Part shown: positions 27,195-39,829 of the stretch, in pieces
Layout of the letters: each line of letters starts with the position of its first letter
How positions within the stretch are numbered: the stretch's first letter is position 1
DNA from: Lobulomyces angularis
Lineage: Eukaryota > Chytridiomycota > Chytridiomycetes > Lobulomycetales > Lobulomycetaceae
Assembly: GCA_027604685.1 (NCBI GenBank)
Contig: JADHYX010000124.1
Coordinates: 1-54,595 of the forward strand
DNA length: 54,595 nucleotides
Direction of reading: 5' to 3'
Notes under the pieces: model-generated
What the model was told of the DNA's origin: nothing
What the model saw: only the letters and a program-made list of their open reading frames with translations
Databases searched by the model: none
Position numbers and translations under genes: made by a program

Positions 27195-30100
27195 ATGAAT
27201 GATTCAGATGCAATTTGGAAAGAAATCTTCAAAAATGAATGCCAGTTGACAAATACCAGAAAGTTTGAGCCATTAGGAAGCGTTGTAAATCACAGACGTC
27301 AATCGTCATCTCCACAAAGACCATTAACCCAGTACCAAAGTGTAAACAACGTAAAGTGTCCTTATGAACTAAAACTGGAAAAGATTGAGCATTTTCCATT
27401 ACCTTCATTGCTTACTGATCAAAAAATTAGCACTATGAAAGATCTTAGATCCCAATTTCGGATAAGTTGGTTTGATGTTGAACGAGCCTCCTTTTTTGGT
27501 AAAACTTGGATATGCCCGGTAGAACTTCCGTTATTAAAGGAAAAAAGTGAGCAGCGTTTTTCAACTGCATCTACGGAATCATTGCGCAGGGAATCCATTG
27601 CAAAAATTTCGCAAAAGGAATCAACTCCAAGGGAATCTACTGCATCTGCTGGATGCTCAGAAGCAATGGATGTTTTATTTCCATTACGAATAAAAAATAA
27701 AATAAAAAAGAATAATGTTCCTTTAAAAGGATCTAAGAGAATCTCGAAATCGAAAAATAAGCGCATCATGTCGGAATCTTCAATTTTAAGTGACAGCTTA
27801 GATTCAAAAGGTGGGGAAGAAGATATATCTGAAGAAGACTCGTTTGTTGACAGCAATGATGATGAATCTTGCCATAATTCGGAAGATGATGAGGACGAGG
27901 ATGAAGAAGAGGAAGTCAGCGAGGAACAAAGTACAGAAGGAGAAGAGGAATTGGTTAAAGAAAGAAAGGATAGTGTCACCGAAATATCAAATTTCGGAAA
28001 ATATGTTAGTGGTCATAAAGTAACTGCAAAACTACGAGATCAAGTATTTATTTTTTTAATAAATTTTAATTAAAGCATTTATAATTTAGGCTGCGATATT
28101 GCATACAACAAGTTCAAGTCCTTATATTATAATAGTAATTGAGGTTGTTATAGTTTCAAGTAAATATTATTGAATCGTAAGTTTTTTAATTCTAATTACC
28201 TCAATAGTAAATGAAAATTTCCAGAAAGAGCTCATCTCCGCTGGTTGGACATTTTTTCACCCTTTTAATTTGGAAAAAAATGGATTGGATGTAACTTCTG
28301 TTTGGAACGACGATTCCTCAGATAATGAGGACTTTGAAAAGACAAAGACGTAATTACTTTTTATTAATTGAAGATTTTAACTAAAAATGAAAAATTATAA
28401 TTTGTAGGCTTCAAATATTTCAAGGAACACCAAGAGTTTTACCTTTTGTTGCGCCGTTACTAATGGCGTCGAATCAAGGATTTCCCGCTTTACATCCAAT
28501 TCCAGGTGCGCTTCTTAATTTGAAATTTTTTCCCAGAATAGATTTAAGATCTGTTTGCTATTTATGGCCGGAGACAGTTTTTGTAGGAGTGGGAAATTAT
28601 ATACCTGGTTTACGACTCGAGACTACTAATGATATTAGACATGTGCACATGATTCGCTCTACAGTATCGAAGGTGAATAAAAAAAATTCTTTGCATCCTC
28701 ATTTTTTTAGATTAGCATATCACTATACCCCACCATTAGACAATTTGAAGAACCATTATTGACAAAGGTTGCTAAGCTGTATTATCAAGCGCATCCGGAC
28801 TCAATTAAACTGGATCTGGATGGAAAACCGCCAGCTGCTGAAATTATTGAACGAAAAATTCACGTAGGAGTACACAACGGTCTAAACTTTGTACATAATC
28901 CGTTTACTACTACACTGCAACCAAATTTTGATGATGAAATAGGTGATGGTTTTGATTTGAATTTTGATGGTCACCTAGAACTCTCAAAAATAAATACGGA
29001 TGAAAAGGGTTTGGTAGTAGTGTTTTGTATAGAGTATAAAGTCAGAGTGCAAAAGAATGAACCATGCTCTCCAAAGAAGACAGGATTTAGTGCGATATTT
29101 GGAAATAAAAGTAATGATTTGGATATGAAAGTTGTAGACATTGACAAAGATGTATGTATTGGGTGGGGTTTCTGGTCGCCTTCCAATGGATACGGTAGCT
29201 TATAGATATATTTTATTGTTTTAATCTTGCCGATAGATACGGAATTAATAAGTGTTCCTATGAAATTTGACTCCTTATCACCAAACATCAGTGGTAGTGT
29301 TGTATATACGCCACCGTGTACTTACGAGGATGATAACGACGATGAAGAAAAAAGTTTACTGGAATTTGATGAGTATGGCAGACCTTGCGCTACAAAATCA
29401 ATGCCAGTTATAATCAGCTTTGAATTCACTGATAACGCATTAGAGAGCGGCCGCTGTAAAGCTACCTACAAATACTTTGCAATTTATAAATATCAATGTT
29501 AATAGGTTCGCCGGTACTCGATAGAGCTTTAAATCTAACAGAAAAGTCCAGAAATCTTCCAGAACAACCATTTCCGGTAGAAACAGTGGATGAAGCTCTC
29601 TCTCCAATTTTCAGTGAAGATGAAGAAGTCCCTGAGGAAATAACACCTAAAGTAGAGGAAATAGAAATAGATGAAGAAATTAAACCTCTTCCTATCAGTC
29701 ATGATTCATTTGGAATTTCTGCTAAGGGATTATCGTTTTCAAAGCCAAAGCTCCCTCTATCTAGACATGAAAGGGCAAGACTTGTAACAGCCGGATTTGA
29801 GGAAGTAAGAGATGCACAAGGTCATGTTGTACCATCTGTATCTGCAACTGATAGAGACAGCCTTCTGATTGATTATGAATTAGAACGAAAGGATAATTTA
29901 AAGGTTAACAGTATTTCCTTCTTGTTGATGGGAATTACGTTAAAGCCAGATATAAAAACAAGTAAATTACAATTTTTACCTTTATTTATGCTTTAAAGTT
30001 GGATACCCAACATCGGTTTATTTTACATTTCAGTTTTTCACTTTTCCTTATGTGACTACTAGTAGAATGGACGTATTCACAGGTGCATTACCGGCAAAAA

Positions 30101-33000
30101 GTCGGAGCGAAAAAAGTAAATTGACCAGGCTGAAAAATGAAGGGCAATCTGTAAATAAACATAGCAGAATTCTTTCAAATAAGCCGAAAATTGTTGGAAA
30201 TAGTGAACATATGGTAGAAGAGGAAATGCTATGGCCAGGGATTTTATACGACGTTAAAGACGAAGAACTTGATTGTAAAAAAATAAAATAATTTAATTTT
30301 TATCATATTTTTAATTTTAAAAGACAACTGCGCACCAGGATTAAAAATCTCATTTGAGATAGACGCAAATGATAGCGAAATTATAGATTATTTAAATGAA
30401 AATTATTTAAATATTGAAGTTTGGGATGGGTAGTTGTTATCAGCAATTTTTTAATTTTACAATTTTGTATATTATAGAGATTCCATGATGTATTTAGGAT
30501 CTTCATTGCTGCAGCTGAAGACTGCTCTAAGACAAGGAAAACCAGGAGTAAGTTATGAAGAGGATATTGAAATTGTAATGGAAGAGGTAATTTTTTGAAC
30601 GAAAAATGTTTTTACGTTAAATAAAACTTGCAGATATCTGAAGAACATCGAGGCAGGATTGCGAATTCCACATCTCACACTTCCGGTATCAATTTATTGG
30701 CTGCGGGCCCTCCAGCCTCAACCAATTTGACACCATCTGTTTGTGGTAAACTTCATCTGAGGGTATCCAATATAGGGTTGTTGGAAAATAAATGGAATGA
30801 GAAGTCCTTTGTTAAAACTGCGGATGCCGTCATAGTTTATGACTATCATTACTCATTAAAAAATAAACCATTAACTTTTTCGTTTCCGAAGAGGGTAATT
30901 AAAAATATAAATGAAATAATTGTATTAAATATAATTTTTTATTCAGATGCCTGATGTTGATGTGGAACTTTTTGAACTATTGTCAAAAACTTATCAAAAG
31001 CGAATATCGGAACGTAAAGAGGAAAGCACCACTGTTAATGTAAATAGTGCAGTTCAGCGAAAATTAGATAGAATAAAGAGATTGAAAGATAAAGAAAATT
31101 TAAGCTATATGATTGGCGATGTAAAAAAAGAAATTAAAATTTTGTATTTAATCTAAGTTTTTTCAAAATTAAGTTTAATAAACGTCCTATACACATGTAT
31201 CAAATGACACGGCAGGAAAGACAAAAAGATCTGCAAAACATTGACATATTTCGAGAAAGGTATTCTAAGAAGTTATGTTAAGTTAATTTATATTTTTTAA
31301 GAAAAAAAATTTTTGCAGTTCAAAATTTATTAAGAGAACAAATTACAACCAAGTGTACAATTACACCTTCATTTGGAAAAGCGTGTTATTTTGAATTTTT
31401 TTTTACTAACCCTCAAAGTAAGGAGCAAAATTTTGAAATAGTATGGGATGATGCTGAATTGAGGTAAAATTTCTATATATAAGTGTTATCCTTACCTTGA
31501 CTATTTGTTTTTTAAGGTTAGTTGTTGATGCTGGGGAATGGAAATACTTAAGACGCATTCACGGAGTAAGGATTGGTGTGGAGGAAAAGCTAATTACTCT
31601 TAATCCCAACGGCAATGCCGTTTTGTATATGATGCCCAATGAGACATTGGCAATTCCATTCGTTTATCAAAGTTTTTTGTCTGGATATAATTCCTACGGA
31701 ATTCTGGATGAAGACCTAATAAGAATGCAGCAAGTAAATTCAATTCCTGAAAGTTCTATTCAAGGAAGAACGATCAATGTATGTTACATTTAACTGAGTA
31801 AACTATAGTTGTCTTACTTTAAATTAGGTGTCGTTTATTAATAACAAAAAAATTCCTGTGGCGATGTTGGATATTAAGTTGAATCCGAAGAATTATTACG
31901 TTAGTAGATCCTTGAGACTCTTTAGAGCTGAAAACGAAAATGTAAGGAGAACTTTGAGATTTTCTGATTTGCCACCAAAGCAAAAGAAAGTTAAAGGAGA
32001 AGGCAATTCAACAATTTTTGATTCTGCAAACCCTCATAAGAAGTACTTGAGGTGTAATAAGGAAGACGTGGTGTGCAATATTACCGAAGGACAGAATGTA
32101 AAACAAAAAATCATATAATGAATTATATTAAAATTCAATTTTTAGAATTTAAAAGAAGTGAGCATCAAATTTAGAGTAGCTGCAGCTCCAGAAACACAAG
32201 CTATTTACTATTTGGTATATGATGACCCATATCACACCTCTCTTTCCGAAATTTGGAGGATTTTAGTGCACTCTTTGCATAGGTTTAATTTATTTACCTT
32301 AGTATTTAGAGTCAATTTAATTTTTTAGAATTGATGTCAACTGTGTTATGGGACAAACTAATGCAACAAATTTAGTGCTTCGTGGATCTTCTTTTACTAG
32401 AACGGTGCAGTGTTATACAGATCACACTAGTGAGCTAATGGTATAAACAATAACACCAAAATATTGAAACAATTTTAGGTTATGACCCCTTCTCCCTTCC
32501 TTTTAACTGCAAATAACTTGAATGAGTTAAGTATGATAATTCGTCCAAAAAATATCGATACATCAGAAATGATGCTGAACATTGTAGATGTTAATCAGAG
32601 GTGTATTGTCAGTAGTTGGAACATAGTTCTTCATTGCAGTCCTCCAATAGTAACAAAATCATTTGACATTTCTGTTCCTCGAGGAAAGCTTGTAAATAAG
32701 GTAAAAAAATTTGACAATGCGAATTTAAATAGAGTTTTATTTAATTTCTTTATTTAAATATAGAGGGTTTCGTATAAAAATCCTTATTCACTTAAAAAAA
32801 CATTTTACTTGAAAACAAATCATGCTCATCTGCTGCAGTTCAAAGACGAAATGTTAGATATGGGCCCAGGGGAAACACAGTATATAGGATTGAAATTTAC
32901 ACCATGTACTAACTTGCCATCAGTGTCTATGCTTATATTTTTAAATGACGAGACTGATAAAATAGAAGAATGTCTTAGTGTCAAAGTCTCCTACTATTAA
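27195..33000 (+). CDS. NPHP4: nephrocystin-4 (NPHP4), ciliary transition-zone protein
   Basis: Large scaffold of the flagellar transition zone, partner of NPHP1 and RPGRIP1L in animals and algae. The gene has about 20 short introns and codes for roughly 1,500 residues (human 1,426). The N-terminus starts MNDSDAIWKEIF and has a serine- and glutamate-rich insert at 27740-27960. FQGTPRVLPFVAPLLMAS follows. The C-terminal third is diagnostic: VHSLHRIDVNCVMGQTNATN then LVLRGSSFTRTVQCYT, FLLTANNLNELSMIIRPKN, IVDVNQRCIVSSWNIVL, VNKRVSYKNPYSLKKTFYL, then MGPGETQYIGLKFTPC and FLNDETDKIEECLSVKVSYY at the stop. These are the MSP-like repeats of the NPHP4 tail, including the N-K-R-(I/V)-x-Y-x-N-P-Y core. 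ATG 27195 is chosen over the upstream in-frame TTG. It is same-strand with the next gene, 273 bp downstream. Some middle exon joins are approximate. Confidence 0.88.
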
Positions 33001-33273
33001 TTTAAAATGTTTTGCTCTTTCACAATTTATTATTTATAATTTTTTTAGTATTTATTTAAACATTATTTTATTTATTTTTTAATCTATTTTTCATAAAATT
33101 GTACTTTCGTTGCCAAAAAAAAATTTTTTCGCGTTTAATGGCGGAGTTGAATGTGTTAAATACTTTGGTTTCATAATAAAAAAAATATATTAAGAATTAC
33201 CATTTAATAGAAAAATATCAATTGCAGTATTTAATTTATTAAATTCTAGCGTTTTCACCATTTCAGAGAAACT
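33001..33273. other. short intergenic region NPHP4 / coiled-coil gene
   Basis: AT-rich 273 bp with T and A runs. It must hold the NPHP4 transcript end and the next promoter. Nothing recognisable is seen. Confidence 0.5.
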
Positions 33274-36200
33274 ATGATTAGTAACTTTGCGACAAAATCA
33301 GCAAATGAATTATTGGGAATAAAAAGACAGGAATCGGGAGAAAATAGGCACAAACGCCTGAATAGTGTTTTGAATATCACTACAAAAGATGCAACTTCAA
33401 ATAATAATGAAAATCATGAGGAAGGTAAAAAAATTAATTCTTTGATTTTGATTTTACATTAGACTTGAATAAATATATTTAATTGTTTTAGATATAATTC
33501 GAAAACCTGGTAGAATAGAAGCAGTAAATAATATAAAAGCAATAGAAAATTTTGATATGAATACAGTTTCAGAGACAGCAAGATTAAATGTATTAAAAAT
33601 GATATCTGATACAAAATCTAAAGAAGACTTGAAATTCGAACCTACTTTAACGGTAGATTCTTCAGTTGAAGATTTCAGAGCAGCTCAAGATGCATTTACT
33701 CATCCTGGTATGATCTTAAACGTATTAACCGATTCAAACAATAAAAACGTCATAAACGAATTTGATGATCTCTGCAATGAAATCCTGGGCTGTTTAGGTG
33801 AATTAGAAACTTCGGTTGGATTTTTATTAAAGTTCTTATTTCCTTTATTTATTATTGTGATGGTTTTTTTTTTAGCTGGAAGAAATGACATTATGGAAAG
33901 ATGATTTTTTAAGGCAGTCGGCACCCTCAAATGTCAAGCTTCAAATGACGATGATGTTTGCAAAGTTATTTAGAAGGTTTTTTTTTTTTTGAAAAGCAAA
34001 GTTTGATTTTTTACAATGTTTCTACACATTCAAACATATTTTTAGTAAATCTGACTTTCACGAACCATTATTCGAACTAGTAAAACAAGTTAGGATGTAT
34101 TCACGACCCTGGATAAATAAAAAATTGTCCTTGTTAGAACTAGAAACTGATTATATTAGGTAAATGTTTAATAAGGAAGTTACTTTGTAGTAATATGATG
34201 CGTTTTTTCTTCTCCTTTTTTTTGATTTAAAGACAAAAGCATATTCTTGATGTAGCCATACGCAAACTAGAGCATCTCCATTTGCAGTTAAATAGATTAA
34301 AAAGTGACACACGTTCATCTTTATGGGAAAGACTAGCTAGAAGATTAATAGTAAAAATTTTTCATTTTATAATGTAGTCAAACAAAAAATTACTAAAAAT
34401 TGTTTTCTACTTATTTTTTAAAGTTAAAAGCTTGTGACAAAACTAAAGAAAAAACTTCAGCGAATTTTAAGAGGTAATTTTTTTTGCTAACCAGTACTAA
34501 CTATCAAATTTACATCAGCGACAGTTTTCAAGAGAATGGTTCCGCATTAGATAAGGAAAATCCCGCATACAACGAAGCTGCTCCTACCATGGAAAGAGAA
34601 CCTTCATTTTCTTTCAACAATAAGTATTCCATTTTGAAGACAAAAGGTGATAGTTCACAAAATTTTAATGTGAATTCTTCAAAAAATTTAAAAGGTATTG
34701 TAGCTAATGTCGAAATTTTACTAATATTTATTAAAATTTTTTTAGAAAACATCAATGAATACATTGCCACTGAAACACCAAGCTGGAAAAAAGATCAAAA
34801 AGAGACTGTAAAAAAATTTGCAAGACTTTTAAGAAAACAACATCCCGAAGTAATTAAGAATCTAAAGTTAATACATGATAAACAATTTAAATATAGTAAT
34901 TTTGATTCCACTAAATATCTTTCTCAAGAAAAAGGTTCTTATATTGAATCTAAAAACCCAGATAAAAAATTGAGGAAAAGTTGGTCTTTAATTGATTTAA
35001 AGACTGTAGAAAAATTGGAGGAAGAGGTTCGATCGAAATACCCGAAAGACAGTAATTTTGAAAAAAGCTACATCGCTAAACAATCTGCTGGAACAGAAAG
35101 AATTTTCGAAAATGCAATTCTAAATCAAAACACAGAAAAAGGAGAGGGGGAAGTAATTGCGTATCCAGAGAAACCAAATAAAACGTTGTTACGATGTAAC
35201 AGCTACAATGCAATTCATGTATGGAAAAATCCTAAATTAACAATTCCATTCGATTCAAGAAAAAATCAAAAGAAACCAAGTAAATCTGCACGTAAGGGCA
35301 GTAATATTTATGTACAAAGTGATGCACTAAATGCACAACTTTCAGATGCATCATCTTCGTATAGTAGTAGTAGTTCTGACGACAGTAGCGATTCTGATAG
35401 CCGTGACTACGAAAATGTAATAATAAAGCATTTAAAAAAGAGGTTATTAATTATTTTTTTTCTTTTGATTTTCTAGTATTTAACCGAAAAAGATCAGGTC
35501 TCATTACATAATACCATTGCCAAGTTTTTTGGAGCAGATAATCTGAAGTGGTATAATTTAAAAAAACAAATTCTTTTAACAAAGAGGTCAATAGGAACGA
35601 GGAAGAAATTTCTGATGATTTAAATACTAAAAAGCACGCTAAGGCGACGCATTTTTCAATGCAGGATGTGATGGAGATTACACTACTTCATGCGCAACAA
35701 ATGCAAATGATGAGTACACTATATGAGTACGAAAAATTTGAAAATTATCAATTAAATTTAATTGAAAAATAGGGAGAAAATGTCAGAAATGGAGTCGAAC
35801 TTTAAAGATTTGGAGGAAGAGAAAAACTTTTTGATTGAAGATTACAATTCACAACTAAGGATGGCCAATGAGCGAGCACAAAGGATGGCAGAGGAGATGG
35901 CGAATCTTGCTACACAGGAAGAAGACCGGGTACAAGTTTCCCTAAGCTTACCATCCACAAATCAGAACCACAGTGCTACAAGTAGTGCTTCTGCTAATAC
36001 TTTTGAGGCTAAGCAACTTACAGCATTGGAGGCAATTACAAGAGAACTTGAGGAGCATCACAAAAAGTACAAAAAAAATGGAAAAAAGAGTAAGCGAAGA
36101 ATGAAAAATTCTGTTCCAGTGTTTAAAACTAGGCAAATAATCCAAAAACATGAAAAAGTGAGTTAAAATTTTACTCAGTTGATTTTGATAAATAAATTAT

Positions 36201-36757
36201 CTTTAGGTTAGAAAGAAGCCAGTTTTCTTCGGTGAACAGTTTACATTGAATGTAAAAAAAATATGAAATTGACTAAATAGTGCTAATTTTTTTTTCGTCT
36301 AGTTCCTTGAAAGACTGCAATGGTTTACAAAAACAAAGCTAAACAACCATAGTGAATTATCCAAAAAGATTACCGAGATGGAAGTTAGTTCCAATGAAAA
36401 AAGATTACTGCAGACGGGATATATTTCTGAAAACGCAACTTCAAAAAATGCTAATTCCAACGGTAGTAGTTACTTTTAATATGGTTACCTTACTAACTAT
36501 TATTTTTTCTAGAATTAAGTGCAGAATTTATGCCACCACCAGGTAAAATCCCATCTGCAGCTAAAGACAGTTGGTTTGAGAATAGTAAGTTATTACCAAT
36601 TAAAGGATTTACCAATTTAATTATATTAGGTGTATTACCATGGGGTGGAAAGTTTCATTCACTCCCTATAACAAGAACACAAGATGTGAACATTTTAAAT
36701 TTATTTGAGGTTGCAACAATTATGAAAAAAAATCAAAAGGAAGAAAAAAATTTATGA
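33274..36757 (+). CDS. long coiled-coil protein of unknown function
   Basis: Multi-exon gene for a protein of about 850-900 residues. It opens MISNFATKSANELLGIKRQE with polar, asparagine-rich sequence. Helical blocks are QKHILDVAIRKLEHLHLQLN, EKKWK-type lysine-rich stretches, and a coiled coil SEMESNFKDLEEEKNFLIED then NERAQRMAEEMANLATQEED. Serine/aspartate-rich SYSSSSSDDSSDSDSRDYE lies near 35370. The C-terminus holds the conserved-looking EFMPPPGKIPSAAKDSWFEN and a hydrophobic stretch LPIKGFTNLIILGVLPWGG, which may partly be intron-derived. I do not recognise the family. Being just downstream of NPHP4 on the same strand does not by itself imply a flagellar role, but long coiled-coil proteins are common in basal-body and axoneme structures. 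Confidence 0.6.
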
Positions 36758-37250
36758 AGATTCCTTAAATTATTTTCCATGTTATATTCTTTTCAAAACA
36801 ACTTTTATTTTTTTTTTAGCTTAATCAATTTAACTTCATAGTAAAATTAATATTTATCTACCAAAAATTAAAAATTATATTGTATGAATAATAATATGAT
36901 ATTCTATTTATCCCAGTTAAAGAACATAACTTGAAAATTATAATTGTTAACTTTAACAATGGTGCTGCTTCTTTTGTAAGATTTTCGGCATTTATAATTG
37001 CGAATAATTTATGATCACAGTTTTTTTTTTAAAAGTTTCTTGTTCTCCATTTTCACGTCCTTTTTAAATAAAAATTTTGATTTGATTTTCATCACATCAA
37101 TAATAATAAACCAAAAAAAATAGCAATTTTATTATAAGATTTACCAGTAGCAATTTTTAAAACTAAAAAAGAAAGAAATTAAAAAAAAAAGAAGAAATTT
37201 TAAAAACAAATTTGATACAGCTTGAACTGGACAAAGAAAACTGATAAAAA
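36758..37250. other. intergenic region coiled-coil gene / linker histone
   Basis: About 490 bp, strongly AT-rich, with no exon-like frame and no repeat that I could match elsewhere in the window. It presumably carries the linker histone promoter. Confidence 0.5.
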
Positions 37251-38328
37251 ATGACCACTACTACTACTAAAAAAGCAAAAAGAGGGAAAGGGGTAAAAAA
37301 GAAAAAAACCTAATTACCTATTTTACATTCTTCCAAAAAATTTTTCTAATTTGTTATTGTAATTTTTTTTTTCAAAAATTTTTTACTTTCTGAAGAAATC
37401 TAGAGTTGCCCCAGGATGGATGTAAAAACAATAAAAATATAAATATAAAAAATATTTTGGATTATTATATTAATTTTAACTTTTTATTTTGTTTATATCA
37501 TCTTAGAGATATGATCAAGTATGTACTTCTAATGAAAAATTGTTTTTCTAATTTTTTTTTATAAACCTAAATACATAAATTACATAAATTACATAAAACA
37601 AAACTAATGATGTAGAAGTAAGTATAATTATTTCCAAATAACCTTCCAGTAAATTTTTAATATTTTTTTTACTATAAAGTTGCGATAGTTGAGTTAGCTG
37701 ATAAGCATGGAAGCTCAAGACAAGGTAAATGCTTAAGAGAAAAAATTATATTTTTTTAATTCTTTTTTTTTAGCAATAAAAAGGTATATTTTATCTTCCT
37801 TTGCTCAAAATCCCGAAGCAAATCATTATTTTAAAAATGCTCTGAAAAAAGGTATTGAACGTAAATGTATTTATTTACGATTTCAAAAATTACCTAGGTG
37901 TAACTGATGGCGTTATTACACAATCCGCTCAAACTTTTAAGTTGGCACAAAATGAGACTGTATTATAAAAATAACTTTTATCGCAAAAATAATATTTTTT
38001 TTTATTGTTCAATCTAAAAGAACCACTCTTACAGATCCACTAGTAGGGTAGCTAAATTAAAGCAGTTAGCAGAACAAAAGGATACGAGAAGAAGAAATCC
38101 TGCAATTAGAACCACGATAACAAGACAAAAAACTGTAGTTTCAAAAAGTAAAATTTCACCCAGCAAAGTTGGGAAGAGTAAAGGAACTACAAAACAACCT
38201 GGTGCGAGTAGTGATAAAACCAAAGTTAAAGATAGCGCAGCTGCCGTTTCTAAAGTAATTTTTACATGTTAAATTTTATTTTATATATATATGAATTTTA
38301 GGGTACCCGTTCTTCTTCAAGGCGGTAA
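37251..38328 (+). CDS. linker histone H1-like protein
   Basis: Small basic chromatin protein that binds linker DNA at the nucleosome exit. The globular winged-helix domain is clear across exons: VAIVELADKHGSSRQAIKRY, ILSSFAQNPEANHYFKNALK and KGVTDGVITQSAQTFKLAQN. GSSRQAIK is the hallmark of H1/H15 domains. The tail has lysine/arginine-rich sequence with S/T-P sites (SKSKISPSKVGKSKGTTKQP) and ends GTRSSSRR. I start it at 37251 (MTTTTTKKAKRGKG, then a GTAAAA donor). Two very short exons (about 37403-37420 and 37507-37522) seem needed to bridge to the domain as SCPRMD and RYDQV; those joins are tentative. It could be classified as a fungal H1 such as Hho1, but with only one globular domain. Confidence 0.78.
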
Positions 38329-38599
38329 TTTAGATATCAAATAGTTTTTTTTTTTTTTTGTAAATGATTTTCTTTATAACATTAATTTTCTTTTTTTAGT
38401 TTCTTTTTGTTTCTTTTACTTTTTTTTTTTCCTCAATAATAAAATCATCATAAAAATTAATTTATTTCAATTTAACATATAATTTAAGCTTTTGTAAAAA
38501 ATATATATTTTCTGATATGTTAATAAGTAAGTTCTAACATCCAGAAGGTTCTTCAATTTTTAACATCAGTAAATGGTATATATAATAGAAATCTTCGTA

Positions 38600-39746
38600 T
38601 TAAGCAATAGGAACTAAACTGTTATAGTGCTCTCCCAATCCGTAACTATGCCGATGGTAACTTGAAAAAAAAAATTAGCAGAGATTAAAATAGTAAAAAA
38701 AGTTACGAAATTTTTATTGGTTCAGAGCTTTCAGCATACTGTCCTTCACCTATTTTCAAAACAGGAGAACCCATTTGAACAACATGAATTTCTCTCTTAA
38801 AGTATTGTGACAAAGCGTTTATTTCAGGTTGACCACCCCAAACTGCTGTATCCTTTAAATCATTACAATATTTTTCAAATTCATCTATNNNNNNNNNNAA
38901 AAAAAATTAAAACAAAGTTGTAATTTTTAATTGAATAATTACCATCATTCAAAATTTCACCATTGTTATTTAGTAGAAAAGGTAAAAAATCTAATTTATT
39001 TTCATAAATAAATTTTGAGGTAATAGATCTCAGTTGTTTATAATCAAATTCAACTGAGTTGTTTTTGGAAATTGAAAGTTGGTGTATAATGGCATTATAT
39101 AAACAATGCCCATCTGGATCTATCTATTTTTGAAAATTCATAGAGCAATTAAATATTTGATCAATAGGATTTTATTTTACTTCTTTTATTTTTAACTTCA
39201 TTAGGCTTAACAAATCATTTATTGACTCCTGTTCTAGAGATCTATAATCAATTTGAGTTGATGCTTCATTCAAGGCTTCTTGATATATTTTCTCCTGTTC
39301 TGCTTTTTTTCTTAACTAAAAAAAAAAAAACCAGAAAAAAAGTTATAAATATATAAACAAAAAAAAGTAATACTTTTCTTTCTTGTTGTCTATTTTTCTT
39401 TTGTTTAAAACTAGGACTGTTATCATTAGAATTAACATCTGGTTCTAATTTTTCAACGTTAACATCTTCTATAGTTTTTTCAATTTTCAAGTCTTTCCAC
39501 TTCAATTCCAGTGCATTAAATTCGGCAATGTGTCTTTCTTTTATTTCATTTTCCATTTTATCTATTTGTTCTAACAATCCTTTTTTCTAAAAAATTTAGA
39601 TTTTTTTTGTGTTAAAAAAAAGGTTTTTAGTTTTTATTTAGAACCTTTTTTTTATCAGTAGATTTCTTCAATTTTGTTATATCATTTTGTAGTTGTTTCA
39701 ATTCTTTTTTTTGTTTTGATTTTAAATCTTCCAATTCTTCTTCCAT
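38600..39746 (-). CDS. OTUD6: OTUD6-type OTU deubiquitinase
   Basis: Cysteine protease that removes ubiquitin; OTUD6 members act at ribosomes/translation. The N-terminus is a charged coiled coil (MEEELEDLKSKQKKELKQLQ, LEQIDKMENEIKERHIAEFN). The OTU domain follows with the catalytic motif EIDPDGHCLYNAIIHQL (Asp-Gly-x-Cys), then FEKYCNDLKDTAVWGGQPEI and INALSQYFKREIHVVQMG. The catalytic histidine segment at the C-terminus is ISYHRHSYGLGEHYNSLVP. All three catalytic elements are present. An intron inside the OTU domain contains a 10-N assembly gap (38889-38898). It does not touch an exon: NNGEILNDD and EFEKYCND join cleanly across it. OTUD6B orthologues have this same coiled-coil plus OTU order. 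Confidence 0.88.
38889..38898. other. assembly gap of ten N
   Basis: Ten unresolved bases inside an intron of the OTUD6-like gene. The true length is unknown. The bases to one side are an A-run, which probably broke the assembly. Confidence 0.95.
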
Positions 39747-39829
39747 TTATGTCTAAACAATTTTTTTTTTTTGTGAAGAAAAAATAAAAAAAAAAATTTT
39801 AAAAAAAAAAAATATAAATATATATTTAA

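Noticed and set aside
27419..27979. 186-residue antisense frame rich in serine and phenylalanine
   Set aside because: It is the reverse of the acidic/serine-rich part of the NPHP4 gene; open by composition only.
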